DNA of 38,686 bases from CAZWRV01 sp964636325 (lineage in GTDB: Bacteria; Verrucomicrobiota; Lentisphaeria; Victivallales; GWF2-50-93). Under the pieces are notes generated by a model. The model was not told where the DNA came from. It ran no database searches and saw only the letters and a list, made by a program, of their open reading frames with translations. The position numbers were made by a program, and so were the translations under genes. Of the stretch, positions 14,131-23,112 are shown piece after piece. The DNA lies in NCBI GenBank assembly GCA_964636325.1, contig CAZWRV010000059.1, positions 1-38,686 on the forward strand. Direction: 5' to 3'. Position 1 is the first letter of the stretch, and every line of letters starts with the position of its first letter.

Positions 14131-15972
14131 ATGTTGAAGCCGGCTCTCAGCATTATCTTGCTTCTCAGCATTTTTCTGGCATATCCGCTTATGCTGTTCT
14201 TCCCCACGGTGTCCAGCATTACACCCCATATGGTCAACCTGTTTTCGACGGCGGAGATATCCGTCATGTGCTGCCTGGTCCTGCTGATTTATCCGGATGT
14301 CCTGTCCGGCATATTTGCCAGGAAGCCATGGCTTGCCGCATCTTTTGCGGCGATATTCCTCCTGTCCCTATATCATTTCCTTGGGATCGGGACATATTCA
14401 TACGTCGATTTCTTCGCGCCTCTGATGCTTGTGGCCTGCCCGCTTGCATTCATGTGCCTCGGGCAGGATGCCAGAAGGCATGCAGCATATTTCTTCGTCT
14501 GTCTCCTGCTGCTGGATTTCGCCAACGTCTTCTTCTGGAACAACACCGCGGGCATACCTGGAAACTGGAACTGGCATGCGGGGATGCTTCTTGCTGCCGC
14601 ACCTCCGTCAATATTCCTTATATATAGGCTGTCCGGAAGATATGTTTCGGCGTTCTGGGGGCGGGCGGCGCTCACGCTTGTTCCTGCCCTGCCTGCGGCC
14701 TATATCATTGTCCTGTGCAACACGCGCGCGGCCTGGCTTGCGCTGGCTTCTGCCGCGGCGGTTCTTTTCCTGCTGCGCTGGGGGCGTTCCAGAAGGATCA
14801 TGTCTTGGGCAGCGGCCGCACTGCTGTGTCTCGGGGCGCTTATCTTCCTGAGGTACTCCGGCAAGATTGCTGGGGCCGTATACAATGACGTGCGCCTTCC
14901 GCTCTGGAGCGCTGCCCTCAGGCTTGTCGCCGATCATCCCGTCGCCGGAGTGGGGATGTCCGGGTATGAAAGCGCCTACACTTCGCTCCGCGGCATCAAC
15001 TATTTTATCAGGAGCAATTATGTCTCGTCGAGATCGAGCCATCCCCACAGCCAGCCGCTCTTCATCGCCGGGGCGCTCGGGCTTACGGGGCTCGCAGCAT
15101 GGCTGTATGTCATGCTGTATCCCCTTGCAAGGATAATCCTGGAATTCAGGAGATTTGACGTCCCCGTCCGCGTCCTGGCCCTTAGCATGCTCATGGTCCT
15201 TGTCCAGTCGCTGTTTGACATGACGATGGTTGTATGGCCGACCGTTTACATATCGCTTATCCTGGCGGGGCTGCTCTGGCGGGAAGTCCATGTGGCGGAC
15301 GGCTGCCTGGCGGAAGAAGGCACTCCGGCCGCCGAGGCGGGAACCTCGCTTTTCCGCGCGCTGAAATATGCGGCGTGCGCCGTCCTAATTGCGGTCTTCG
15401 CCGCCGGCGTCTTCAGGAACCTGAACTATTCGTATCATATCAGGAGTTCCTGGGTGCATCTTCATGCCGGGAGGACAAACGACGCCGTCCGGTCGGCGGA
15501 CGAAGCCTTCAGATATTCGATGGACCCAGTGAACATATGCCACGCCGGCGTGGTTTCGCTCGCCGCTAACAACGACCATCTGCTGGCGCTGCATTTCCTC
15601 TCGATGCTGAAGGATACGCCGTGCGAGTTCATCGGGCACAGCAACGACTATCTTGCGGCATGCAGCCTTAGGATGGGCAGAAGGCTCGATGCCATGGACT
15701 ATCTGGATAGGGAGCTGCAGATATTTCCGCTGTCTCTGGTCAGCCTCTACAACAAGATGAGGCTTGAGATCGATCTTGGAAGGAGCGCCGACGCGGAGAA
15801 AACCGCCAACGCGATCACTGAAGTGCTGCAATTCAAGAGCTTGAAGCTCGAAGACCTGGCCGAGATTCTCAAGGATCCTTTCTACGACAGCAACTTCCAT
15901 GAGGTAAAATATAAGAAAGGCGAGCCGCGCCCCGCGGACTTGAAGTCGACCCCGTATATGAACATTTATTGA
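14131..15972 (+). CDS. O-antigen ligase / polymerase-like membrane protein with C-terminal repeat region
   Basis: A 613-residue inner-membrane protein. About eleven or twelve hydrophobic helices fill residues 1-420. The Wzy/WaaL signature region is visible: CNTRAAWLALASAAAVLFLLRWGRS, then DHPVAGVGMSGYESAY. A large periplasmic loop ends in SRSSHPHSQPLFIAGALGLTG, which contains the family histidine. The last 180 residues, after the final helix, are soluble. Their helix pairs (DAVRSADEAFRYSMDPVN, HLLALHFLSMLKD, RLDAMDYLDRELQIFP) look like TPR-type repeats. It probably ligates or polymerises surface glycans. The start is ATG at 14131 with GGGAGGA six bases upstream. It is the first gene of a plus-strand glycan block. 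Confidence 0.8.
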   Translation: MLKPALSIILLLSIFLAYPLMLFFPTVSSITPHMVNLFSTAEISVMCCLVLLIYPDVLSGIFARKPWLAASFAAIFLLSLYHFLGIGTYSYVDFFAPLMLVACPLAFMCLGQDARRHAAYFFVCLLLLDFANVFFWNNTAGIPGNWNWHAGMLLAAAPPSIFLIYRLSGRYVSAFWGRAALTLVPALPAAYIIVLCNTRAAWLALASAAAVLFLLRWGRSRRIMSWAAAALLCLGALIFLRYSGKIAGAVYNDVRLPLWSAALRLVADHPVAGVGMSGYESAYTSLRGINYFIRSNYVSSRSSHPHSQPLFIAGALGLTGLAAWLYVMLYPLARIILEFRRFDVPVRVLALSMLMVLVQSLFDMTMVVWPTVYISLILAGLLWREVHVADGCLAEEGTPAAEAGTSLFRALKYAACAVLIAVFAAGVFRNLNYSYHIRSSWVHLHAGRTNDAVRSADEAFRYSMDPVNICHAGVVSLAANNDHLLALHFLSMLKDTPCEFIGHSNDYLAACSLRMGRRLDAMDYLDRELQIFPLSLVSLYNKMRLEIDLGRSADAEKTANAITEVLQFKSLKLEDLAEILKDPFYDSNFHEVKYKKGEPRPADLKSTPYMNIY

Positions 15973-16133
15973 AGGGCAACCCTGGCTGGGCGATTTGAGA
16001 TAGACGGCAGCGGAGTATGTGCTGGCTTTAGCCTGCACGCCCTAAACGGCGTGCATGCCCCAAGCCGATTGCGCTTCATACTTCACCCAGTTTTACGCTT
16101 GCATGTCGGCATACAAGAAGAGAGACAACGGCC

Positions 16134-18029
16134 ATGGAAGGATGGATTGACAGCTTCGGTTCGGCGTCAGGGGGTGTCGCCGCGGTGGCCGCCTTCCTCC
16201 CTCTTGCGTGGTTGCTGGGTAGCCACCTTTTCGGGGATATCAGGCACAGGCCGTTCGCCGCCTTGCTTGCGGTCATCGCCGGTTCCGACTTGCTCTGTCT
16301 CCTCTTCTCCGCTGCTGCGTTGCTGCATTTCGGGCTCTTCAAGGCATTGGCAATGTGCGCGTATTTCGCCGGACTGGCCACGGCGATTCTTATTCTCGTC
16401 CGCCTCGTCAGGGCGTCCGCTTCCGGAGGCTCTGGCATTGCAAAGTCCGCAGCAAGGCGCTGGCCCGTATTTGCGCTAGCTTTGTTTGCCCTGGCCTTTT
16501 TCGGCAGGGCGTGCTGTCCGCCGGCCGGCTGGGACGAATTGACGTATCAGCTCGCGGTTCCCCGCAGGTGGCTGCAGGATTGCGCGTTGAAGGTGTATGC
16601 GGACAATCCTTATTCAGGATTTCCATCGGCCTCTGGAGTCCTTTTCTGCGCGCTGATGCACATGGGCGGAGTCATGGGAGGGCGCATTTTCGTCTGGGCT
16701 CTCTGGCTGCTCTCGCTCGTTTCATTGTATTTCATTGTCAGGCCCGGACTCCGGCGGACCGCCTCCTTCTCCCTTTGCGCCGCATTCGCATCCTCCACGG
16801 CGGTGCTGATGGCTGCGAACTTCGCATACGGCGAGATGTTCATATTGGTCCAGCTCTGCGGAATCATAATGCTGCTCAAGGTTTCAAGGTGCTTCGCCTG
16901 CAAGGACATGGTGAGGCATGCGGCCCTCGCCGGGATTTTCGCCGGGGCGGCGGCCGCGGTCAAGCTCACCGGCATCTTCGTGGGCGTCTCCTTTGCCTGT
17001 GCGATGTTCTTCTGCCTCTTCCGGGCCAGGCGCGGGCGTTCCGCCTCGGCTGTTCTGTTTTTTTCATCTGCGGCAATACTCTTCGCGCTGCCGTTCTATC
17101 TGCGCCCATGGCTTGAGACCGGCAACCCGTTCCATCCGTATTTCGCGGACGTATTCGGCGCGTCGCCTGCGGCGGTGGAGGTCTCGGACTACCATTACGC
17201 TGTCGGCGACGAGAAATACGGTGTGAAGTCTCCTGCATATTTCCTGATTGCGCCGCTGCTGCTCTGCTTCGACCAGCGCGTCTACGACACCGGGTTCGAC
17301 TGGCAGTTCCTGCCTGTCCTGGCGACGGCCCTCGCCTGCCTGGCCGTCTCGCTCCGGAAGGGCAGGGCTGCGAAGTTCGCATCCGCGATGCTGGTCTTCG
17401 CGGCGGCGGCATATGCCCTCTGGTTCGTGTCGTCGCAGCAGGCGAGGTTTCTGATACCCGCGGTCTTCGCGGTATTCGCCGCGGCGGGCGCATTTTCAGC
17501 GGCCTTGCCCCGGAGGATGCAGGCATGTTTTTCATGCCTGCTGCTGGCATTGTCGGCAGCGTCGCTCTGCTCGAACAAATCCATATTTAAGGACACCGCC
17601 ATATCCTGGAGGACCGCCCTCGGCCGGCTCGGCGCAGCCGACTACGTCTATTCCTCGACAGGCGAAGGCTATCTGCAGGCGCTCGACATGATCCGCCTGA
17701 AAACTCCGGAGGGCGCGAAGGTAATGATGATATTCGAGAACAGGGGGCTCTACATGCCGAGGAGCTACGTCATCGGTACGCCGTTCTTCCAGGGCGCGAT
17801 CTTCACTCCGCCCGAAAATTTTTCCGAACCGGGAAGAGCATACGAGGCCATCGCCGGATCCGGGGCGACACATGTCCTGCTCGGGCTTTCCGATAGCGAT
17901 CCCGACCGACTCCCTGAATACCTAGACAGGAGCAGGGAACTGTGTGCTGCTATCGCTTCCCTGCGTGACCTCGGCCGGCTTGCAACTCTATGGGAGGGCG
18001 GCGGCTACCTGCTCCTTGAAGCAAGGTGA
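16134..18029 (+). CDS. GT-C family glycosyltransferase, multi-pass membrane protein
   Basis: A 631-residue polytopic membrane protein resembling ArnT/PMT-type enzymes, which take sugars from polyprenyl-phosphate carriers. The first extracytoplasmic loop has the acidic GWDELTYQLAVPRRWLQ motif near residue 130, followed by NPYSGFPSASGVLFCALMHMGG. In this superfamily the Asp/Glu pair in that loop is catalytic. About eleven helices follow. The C-terminal 110 residues, from about residue 520 on (TALGRLGAADYVYSSTGEGY onward), form a soluble domain that is probably periplasmic. The start is ATG at 16134 with a weak AGAGA ribosome site. It lies 161 bp after the ligase-like gene. Donor and acceptor are unknown. 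Confidence 0.75.
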   Translation: MEGWIDSFGSASGGVAAVAAFLPLAWLLGSHLFGDIRHRPFAALLAVIAGSDLLCLLFSAAALLHFGLFKALAMCAYFAGLATAILILVRLVRASASGGSGIAKSAARRWPVFALALFALAFFGRACCPPAGWDELTYQLAVPRRWLQDCALKVYADNPYSGFPSASGVLFCALMHMGGVMGGRIFVWALWLLSLVSLYFIVRPGLRRTASFSLCAAFASSTAVLMAANFAYGEMFILVQLCGIIMLLKVSRCFACKDMVRHAALAGIFAGAAAAVKLTGIFVGVSFACAMFFCLFRARRGRSASAVLFFSSAAILFALPFYLRPWLETGNPFHPYFADVFGASPAAVEVSDYHYAVGDEKYGVKSPAYFLIAPLLLCFDQRVYDTGFDWQFLPVLATALACLAVSLRKGRAAKFASAMLVFAAAAYALWFVSSQQARFLIPAVFAVFAAAGAFSAALPRRMQACFSCLLLALSAASLCSNKSIFKDTAISWRTALGRLGAADYVYSSTGEGYLQALDMIRLKTPEGAKVMMIFENRGLYMPRSYVIGTPFFQGAIFTPPENFSEPGRAYEAIAGSGATHVLLGLSDSDPDRLPEYLDRSRELCAAIASLRDLGRLATLWEGGGYLLLEAR

Positions 18030-18130
18030 ATTGATTTGTACAAATATCTTTCATGCTTTTTAATAAGGAACTAAGTTTTTTCCTGCGACAAAAAGGCGTC
18101 ATTGCGGCGAGCAGGGGCCGAAGTCGCCAG

Positions 18131-18153
18131 TGCCGCTTTCGGCGAAAGCGGCA
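18131..18153. repeat. perfect 10-bp hairpin
   Basis: TGCCGCTTTC-GGC-GAAAGCGGCA lies in the 167-bp gap between two glycosyltransferase genes. A 12-bp palindrome (ATTTGTACAAAT, 18034-18045) sits earlier in the same gap. No T-run follows the hairpin on either strand. Confidence 0.6.
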
Positions 18154-18196
18154 TACTACGACAACACTTTTACATAACTTTTCGTAGGGGATTAAG

Positions 18197-19939
18197 GTGG
18201 ATTCCTCTCATCCAAGCAAATTGTATCAGCGGATGACGGCCCGGCTGCTGATTGCGGGATCTATAGTCCTCCTGTATCTCCAGGTCTCCACGTTCGACTT
18301 CCTCAATGGGTGGGACGACAACATCTATGTGACCGGCAACCTGCATCTTTCGGCAAGCCTTGAAAATGTCCTGCACTGGTTCAAGGCGCCGGCGCTGGGG
18401 CATTACATTCCGGTCACGATGCTCTCGTACATGTTCGACTACGGATTGTGGGGGCTGAAGCCGTCCGGGTTCCATGCGCAGAACATCTTCTGGCACGTGG
18501 CAGCGTCGCTGGCACTGTTCCAGCTTATGGGGCTCCTCGGGTTCCGCAGGTGGACCGCGCTTTTCGCAGCGCTTATCTTCGCATGCCATCCCCAGCGGAT
18601 CGAATCAGTGGCGTGGATTTCCGAGAGGAAGGACGCGATTTCCGCGGCGCTTTATCTGATCGCGCTTTGTGTCTATCTGGGCCGCAGGGATCGGATGAAG
18701 TTCGACCCGGCAGCCTTCGCTATCTTCATCCTGGCGATGCTTTCCAAGTCCATCGCGATGTCGTTCCCTGTCGTCCTGGCTGCATACGAGGTTTACGCGG
18801 GAAAGAGGTTCGCGTTCAAGGATATCCTGCGCAGGCTCTGGCCTTACTTTCTTGTGTCTGCGGCATGGCTGCCGCTCTCGTTCATGGCGCATGCCGAACT
18901 CAACCTGGGAGAAGGCCAGGATTATCTGCCCGGCGCCCGGATATTCGCGGTAGTCTACAACTACATGTGGTATTTCAGCAAGACCTTGCTGCCGCTGGAT
19001 CTATGTCCGATTTATCCGAAGACCGCGCTTTCGGCAGTTTCGTCTGCGGAAGTCGCAGTGTTCTACCTGGCCGTGCTGGCGCTTTCCGCCGCGATCTACA
19101 AGAGGCACAGGGCGCAGTTCCTGTTCGTATTTGTCCCGTTGGCCGTCTGCTATGCTGCGGCGCTTGCGCCTGTCTCCGGGATCGTGCCGATCGGCGCTAT
19201 AGACAAGGCCGACAGGTACAGCCACCTGCCGTCGGTCTTCATAATTGTAGGCATGGCATTCCTGCTCCAGCGCCATGCCATGAGGCGTATCAACGGCCTG
19301 CGCCGCGCACTTGTCGCAGCATCGGTGTCGGCCTATATATTGTTTCTGGGCGGATATGCTTTCCTTTATGCGCCCGCCTTCAAGAACGTCGAATCGCTGT
19401 TCGTTGCGGCGGCGGAACATGAGCCGCCGAATCCGCTTGCCCTCGGCACCCTGGCGGAAATAAAAATCCTGAAAGGCGACTATGAAGGGGCTTTCGCGCT
19501 CGCCGAAGCGCTCGGGACGCTTGAAGGCGGCAGCCTGACCGAACGGAACATCCGCGGGAACCGGCTCAAGGCCGATTTCCTCAAAGGGCAGATTTTTTTC
19601 GCGATGGGGGAGAAGCAGGGCGCGCTTGACATCTTCGGAAGGCTGATCTTTCAGATGAGGACCGCCCCTTTCTTCACAAAGAAGGACCGCGTCAGCATCC
19701 TGGCCCAGTCCGCGGACTGCCTGCTCTCCCTAGGCAGAAAGGACGAGGCCCTCGGAAACTACAGGGAGATCGCATCTATGCTTTCCCCCGACTGCTACGA
19801 TTACTTCTTCTATTCCGGACTGCTTGAATATTTCTCCGGAAACAGGGAGGCCGCGGCGGAAAATTTTGAAAAAGCCCTCAAGTTCGCCCCCAACGACACC
19901 AGAGCCCGCCGGAATCTGGAGGAATGCAAGGGTAAATAA
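18197..19939 (+). CDS. TMTC-like membrane glycosyltransferase with C-terminal TPRs
   Basis: A 580-residue protein. An N-terminal polytopic GT-C domain carries GWDDNIYVTGN near residue 35, the acidic loop typical of TMTC/PMT-related enzymes. It continues with HYIPVTMLSYMFDYGLWGLKPSGFH and FACHPQRIESVAWISERKD. These are hallmarks of bacterial proteins related to eukaryotic TMTC O-mannosyltransferases. About ten helices follow. From residue 400 on are TPR-like helix pairs, including KDEALGNYREIASML and the classic repeat NREAAAENFEKALKFAPNDTRARRNLEEC. The start is GTG at 18197 with TAGGGG six bases upstream; no ATG fits. It is a paralog of the gene at 30604. It probably glycosylates exported proteins or lipid-linked glycans. 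Confidence 0.82.
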   Translation: MDSSHPSKLYQRMTARLLIAGSIVLLYLQVSTFDFLNGWDDNIYVTGNLHLSASLENVLHWFKAPALGHYIPVTMLSYMFDYGLWGLKPSGFHAQNIFWHVAASLALFQLMGLLGFRRWTALFAALIFACHPQRIESVAWISERKDAISAALYLIALCVYLGRRDRMKFDPAAFAIFILAMLSKSIAMSFPVVLAAYEVYAGKRFAFKDILRRLWPYFLVSAAWLPLSFMAHAELNLGEGQDYLPGARIFAVVYNYMWYFSKTLLPLDLCPIYPKTALSAVSSAEVAVFYLAVLALSAAIYKRHRAQFLFVFVPLAVCYAAALAPVSGIVPIGAIDKADRYSHLPSVFIIVGMAFLLQRHAMRRINGLRRALVAASVSAYILFLGGYAFLYAPAFKNVESLFVAAAEHEPPNPLALGTLAEIKILKGDYEGAFALAEALGTLEGGSLTERNIRGNRLKADFLKGQIFFAMGEKQGALDIFGRLIFQMRTAPFFTKKDRVSILAQSADCLLSLGRKDEALGNYREIASMLSPDCYDYFFYSGLLEYFSGNREAAAENFEKALKFAPNDTRARRNLEECKGK

Positions 19940-19983
19940 GCTCATGTCGGCCACAAAATGCCCAGAGCACAGAACAAATGGAG

Positions 19984-20031
19984 GGACGCGCTAGTCGCGT
20001 CCGCTGTTTTGAGATTAGTTCAATATTTAAA
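19984..20031 (+). repeat. direct repeat flanking the truncated glycosyltransferase, left copy
   Basis: GGACGCG-CTAGT-CGCGTCC forms a 7-bp hairpin and is followed by CTGTTTTGA, ATT and CAATA blocks shared with 20775-20820. By eye about 80 percent of 43 aligned positions match. It ends 14 bp before the broken gene's ATG. Confidence 0.7.
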
Positions 20032-20045
20032 ATCGGCCAGGTTTG

Positions 20046-20707
20046 ATGATGAAGCTTAAAATCTGGGAAATTGCCATCTGCATAACCTTGCTTTCGGCGC
20101 ATCTGGCGATCCTGCTTTCGAGCGCTCAGGACGACTCGCTGACAAGCGACGAGCCGGTCTTCATCCTGGGCGGCTACAGCTACTGGATGAAGAACGACTA
20201 CAAGGTCAACATGGAGGCGGGCAACCTCAACCAGAGGTGGATCGCGCTGCCCCTCCTTTTCCAGAAGCCGACATATCCGGATGAATCCGGCTCGGTTAAT
20301 GCCTACTTTCTCGCGGGGAAGTTCATCTTCGATTCCGGCAATGATCCAGGCAGGATAATCAATTCATGCCGTTTCATGATAATGCTTCAGAGCCTGATTT
20401 TGGGCGCGGCGATCTTTCTTTGCGCGAGATCTATTTTCGGTTCCGCCGGCGGGCTGATTTCGCTTTTCCTTTATGTGCTTGAGCCGAACATAATCGCGAA
20501 CGGGAGGCTCGCCACGTCGGACTTGCAGACGTCGTTCGTTTTCTTCGCGGCAGTCTGGGCGTTCTGAGTGAATACCAGAGTTATGAGATCTTCAGGTTCG
20601 CCGGGCTCTGCCTCTACCTCCAGGACCGGAAGCCCGACGCTTTCATCGGATATTCCATGCTGGTCTTCAATCTCTCCGACGAGGAATTGAAAAAGGTGCT
20701 GGAGTAG
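20046..20707 (+). pseudogene. internally deleted glycosyltransferase (paralog of the gene at 28281)
   Basis: The first 174 codons give an intact start. They match the N-terminus of the 661-residue protein encoded at 28281-30266: SDEPVFILGGYSYWMKNDY against FDEPAHIVGGLESWLCDDY, and the shared FDSGNDPGR/FDYGNDPDR and CRLATSDL-type motifs. A TGA at 20565-20567 ends this frame. From 20570, in another frame, EYQSYEIFRFAGLCLYLQDR and the ending IGYSMLVFNLSDEELKKVLE match the last 45 residues of the same paralog. About 440 codons of the middle are therefore missing, and the two ends are out of frame. The start is ATG at 20046 or 20049. It is the last member of the plus-strand glycan block. Confidence 0.88.
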
Positions 20708-20774
20708 GTTATATTATTGAATGAAAGGTCATGACAAGCATGTCCCTTCATCCGCATAGGCGGATAAAATCCCA

Positions 20775-20820
20775 GGACGCGCTTGCCGCGTCATCTGTTT
20801 TGAAATTGCATCAATAAAAA
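20775..20820 (+). repeat. direct repeat flanking the truncated glycosyltransferase, right copy
   Basis: GGACGCGCTTGCCGCGTC followed by CTGTTTTGAAATT and TCAATA matches the copy at 19984-20031 in the same orientation. It lies just upstream of the lipoprotein gene. The two copies thus precede successive genes. Confidence 0.7.
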
Positions 20821-20832
20821 AGGATTTTTGGC

Positions 20833-21297
20833 ATGAAGAAAATAATCTTGTCAGTTCTCGCCGCCTGCTGCCTGCTTGTCCAGGGATGTTCGACAGGGCC
20901 TGCCGGCGCTCCACCGGCCGGCAATGTTTCCGTCAAGATAAGCGTTGAAAAAGACGGGGAGGCGATTGCCAGAGTCTCAACCGTCGCCTCAAGGAATCCG
21001 ATCACGCTCTCTGACTGCTTCCAGGAAAAGCAGGAGAATGCTGCCACGGCCAATACGGTTTTCCTCTTCACGGGTGACGATGTCCAGAGGCTTGGGGCGG
21101 GAAGCTATTCGATGAACTATCACCTGAGCCTCAAGGTTCCGTTCGTCCAGCCAATTCCAGGGAAAGATTCAAGCTATTCGATCCAGTATCAGGACATCGG
21201 CAGCATGTCCTCCGTCAACCTGGAGCTTGACAAGTGGGTGACCATCTTCGAAAACAACTCGTATGCGGTTAAGATCGTGCTGGAAGAAGTCAAGTGA
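20833..21297 (+). CDS. lipoprotein, hypothetical
   Basis: A 154-residue protein with a lipoprotein signal peptide: MKKIILSVLAACCLLVQGC, lipobox LVQGC, lipidated Cys at residue 19. A Pro/Ala/Gly-rich linker follows, then a beta-rich domain (NVSVKISVEKDGEAIARVSTVA, VFLFTGDDVQRLGAGSYSMNYHLSLKVPF). The ending WVTIFENNSYAVKIVLEEVK is also strand-like. No family is recognised. The start is ATG at 20833 with AAGGA eight bases upstream. A small gene follows 40 bp later on the same strand and may be co-transcribed. Confidence 0.72.
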   Translation: MKKIILSVLAACCLLVQGCSTGPAGAPPAGNVSVKISVEKDGEAIARVSTVASRNPITLSDCFQEKQENAATANTVFLFTGDDVQRLGAGSYSMNYHLSLKVPFVQPIPGKDSSYSIQYQDIGSMSSVNLELDKWVTIFENNSYAVKIVLEEVK

Positions 21298-21337
21298 TTA
21301 AACCGTATTTCGACAGGCAGAAGGAAGAGGTATCTGT

Positions 21338-21610
21338 ATGAACAAGGAGCAGTTTGTGGTGGCGCTGATCTGCAACAAGTTCACTGTCAGGCCCATCGAA
21401 AAGTCTGAGAAGGACCTCTTCAAGGTCGACGTCGAGAAGACGATGTTCTATTCCGACAACGACCTGTCCTTCGACTACGTCGAGCGCCTGGACCTCGACT
21501 CCATAACGGACTTCGAGAAGGAGCTGGGGCGCATCAGGAAATCATACGAGGACGAATTCAACATCCTTCAGAACAGGAAGTTCAAGGTAAGAAGCTACAA
21601 ATACGCATGA
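21338..21610 (+). CDS. small hypothetical protein
   Basis: A 90-residue, charged, cytoplasmic-looking protein with no signal peptide. It begins MNKEQFVVALICNKFTVRPI. It has an acidic middle (FYSDNDLSFDYVERLDLDS) and a helical Lys/Glu-rich end (DFEKELGRIRKSYEDEFNIL). The start is ATG at 21338 with AAGGAAGAGG upstream, a good ribosome site. No family is recognised. A GCCGAGC-ACCA-GCTCGGC hairpin (21625-21642) lies 15 bp after the stop and may end the transcript, although no T-run follows. Confidence 0.65.
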   Translation: MNKEQFVVALICNKFTVRPIEKSEKDLFKVDVEKTMFYSDNDLSFDYVERLDLDSITDFEKELGRIRKSYEDEFNILQNRKFKVRSYKYA

Positions 21611-21677
21611 GCGGCCCTGGGAGCGCCGAGCACCAGCTCGGCATATAATCCGAAGATACTGTCAGCTAGTAATGGAG

Positions 21678-21696
21678 GGCGGAATTCTATTCCGCC
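21678..21696. repeat. GGCGGAAT hairpin repeat, copy 1
   Basis: GGCGGAAT-TCT-ATTCCGCC lies within a stretch (ATGGAGGGCGGAATTCTATT and on to CCGCCG) repeated at 23356-23374. Both copies share the preceding TGGAG. Confidence 0.75.
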
Positions 21697-21712
21697 GTCC
21701 GGAGGTTTATCC

Positions 21713-21753
21713 CGCCGATGGAGAACCGGGTCAGATAACAGGAAATCTGAAAT
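21713..21753 (+). repeat. partial copy C of the MITE-like element
   Basis: GGGTCAG followed by AGGAAATCTGAAAT repeats the right end of the elements at 5573-5700 and 27243-27370. As in copy A, the terminal AAAT runs directly into the stop codon of the minus-strand gene, here msrBA. Confidence 0.6.
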
Positions 21754-22808
21754 CAGTGGCACGACGGGCCGCCCTTCTTCTGTATGTATCTCTGGTGGTA
21801 TTCCTCGGCCGGCCAGAATTTTTCCGCGGGGACGATTTCCGTGACGACGGGCCTTGGCAGGACGCCGGAATCTTCCAGTTTCTTCTTCGATTTTTCAGCG
21901 GCGGCCTTCTGGCCTTCGTCATGGTAGAATATTGCCGATCTGTATTGGGTGCCGACGTCGGGGCCCTGGCGGTTTAGGGTCGTCGGATCGTGGATGCTCC
22001 AGAAGACGTCGAGCAGCTTCTCGTAGCTGGTCAGGTTCGGGTCGAATTCCACTAGGACCGCCTCGGCGTGGCCGGTCTTGTCGGTGCAGACCTCCTTGTA
22101 AGTGGGGTTTACCGTCTTTCCGCCCGTGTAGCCGACGGTGGTGTTGACGACGCCTTTCTGCAGGCGGAATGTCTCCTCGACGCCCCAGAAGCAGCCTGCC
22201 GCGAATGTCGCATTTTCCGTCCGGGGCTTCTCGTCCTGGGCGGCGGACTGCTTCTCCTCCTCGAACTTGAGCGCCGCGGAATTTATGCAGAAGCGAAGAC
22301 CTGTGGGCTTCGGGCCGTCCTTGAACATGTGGCCGAGGTGGGCGTCGCATCTTGAGCATAGGATTTCGGTCCGGACCATGCCGTGGCAGCGATCCTCGCG
22401 CTCGACGACGGCGTCCTTGGAGGACGGCTGCCAGAAGCTCGGCCATCCTGTGCCGGAGTCGAACTTTGAGCCTGTCTTGAAGAGCGGATTCCCGCAGCAG
22501 ACGCACCTGAAGATACCCTTGCCCTTGAAGTCCCAGAACTTGCCGGTGAAGGCGCATTCGGTTCCTCCGCGCCTCGTCACTTCGAACTGTTCGGGCGTAA
22601 GTATCTTCCTCCACTCGTCGTCCGTCTTCACTATCTTTCCCTTCACTTCTCCCTCCTTGGTGCTCTTTCCCCCCGCGGACTGGCTTTCGGCACCGGCCTG
22701 GAGGCCGGATGTAATGAGCGCCGCAGAAGATAGATACAAAGACATAAATAAAATGACCGGATAACAGGATTTACATGATATACCTAAATATAAAAATATC
22801 CTGGACAT
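21753..22808 (-). CDS. bifunctional methionine sulfoxide reductase, MsrB-MsrA fusion, exported
   Basis: The fusion repairs both stereoisomers of methionine sulfoxide. An N-terminal hydrophobic segment (about residues 4-40) suggests export to the periplasm. MsrB comes first (about residues 60-190), with two zinc CxxC pairs (RCVCCGNP and CSRCDAHLGHMF), GTGWPSFW and the catalytic cysteine in RFCINSAAL. MsrA follows (about 205-345), with the catalytic GCFWGVEE and GYTGGKTVNPTY, GHAEAV and DPTTLNRQGPDVGTQYRS. The B-then-A order is the reverse of PilB-type fusions. The start at ATG 22808 gives 351 residues. ATG 22745 is also possible; neither has a strong Shine-Dalgarno. Free Cys near the N-terminus (CKSC) are probably in the signal region. 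Confidence 0.92.
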   Translation of the reverse strand: MSRIFLYLGISCKSCYPVILFMSLYLSSAALITSGLQAGAESQSAGGKSTKEGEVKGKIVKTDDEWRKILTPEQFEVTRRGGTECAFTGKFWDFKGKGIFRCVCCGNPLFKTGSKFDSGTGWPSFWQPSSKDAVVEREDRCHGMVRTEILCSRCDAHLGHMFKDGPKPTGLRFCINSAALKFEEEKQSAAQDEKPRTENATFAAGCFWGVEETFRLQKGVVNTTVGYTGGKTVNPTYKEVCTDKTGHAEAVLVEFDPNLTSYEKLLDVFWSIHDPTTLNRQGPDVGTQYRSAIFYHDEGQKAAAEKSKKKLEDSGVLPRPVVTEIVPAEKFWPAEEYHQRYIQKKGGPSCH

Positions 22809-23045
22809 CCTGTAATCCTCAAGGAAAATCACTTGGCAACTTCTGGCACAAAAGTGCGCATCCTTAATTCTCTGCACCTCAGTATCTCCGTGCCTCAGCA
22901 ACTTTTCGGTTGCGGCTATTCCGCCTTGGAAATATTTGTGACGTTTTACAGCAACAGCACCTTCGCTTGCAATATATCCGAAGGATTGAAATCCACAAGT
23001 TTCAGAAATGCTGTCGAAAAAATCGGATAAGTTCTATTCCCGCCC
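22809..23045. other. intergenic region without recognised gene
   Basis: No convincing gene is seen. The minus-strand frame leading into msrBA stays open to about 22901 but has no ribosome site. The AT content rises towards 23040, just before the promoter of the collapsed beta-helix gene. Confidence 0.4.
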
Positions 23046-23075
23046 TTGACAAGCTTACCCCCCGTATGTTATGAA
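23046..23075 (+). promoter_or_regulatory. sigma-70-type promoter of the collapsed beta-helix gene
   Basis: TTGACA (23046-23051) and TATGAA (23070-23075) are spaced by 18 bp, about 37 bp upstream of the signal-peptide start. The promoter is intact although its gene is not. Confidence 0.55.
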
Positions 23076-23112
23076 TATCCCGCAGAAGCGTAGCAACTTA
23101 CAGAGGTGCCCT

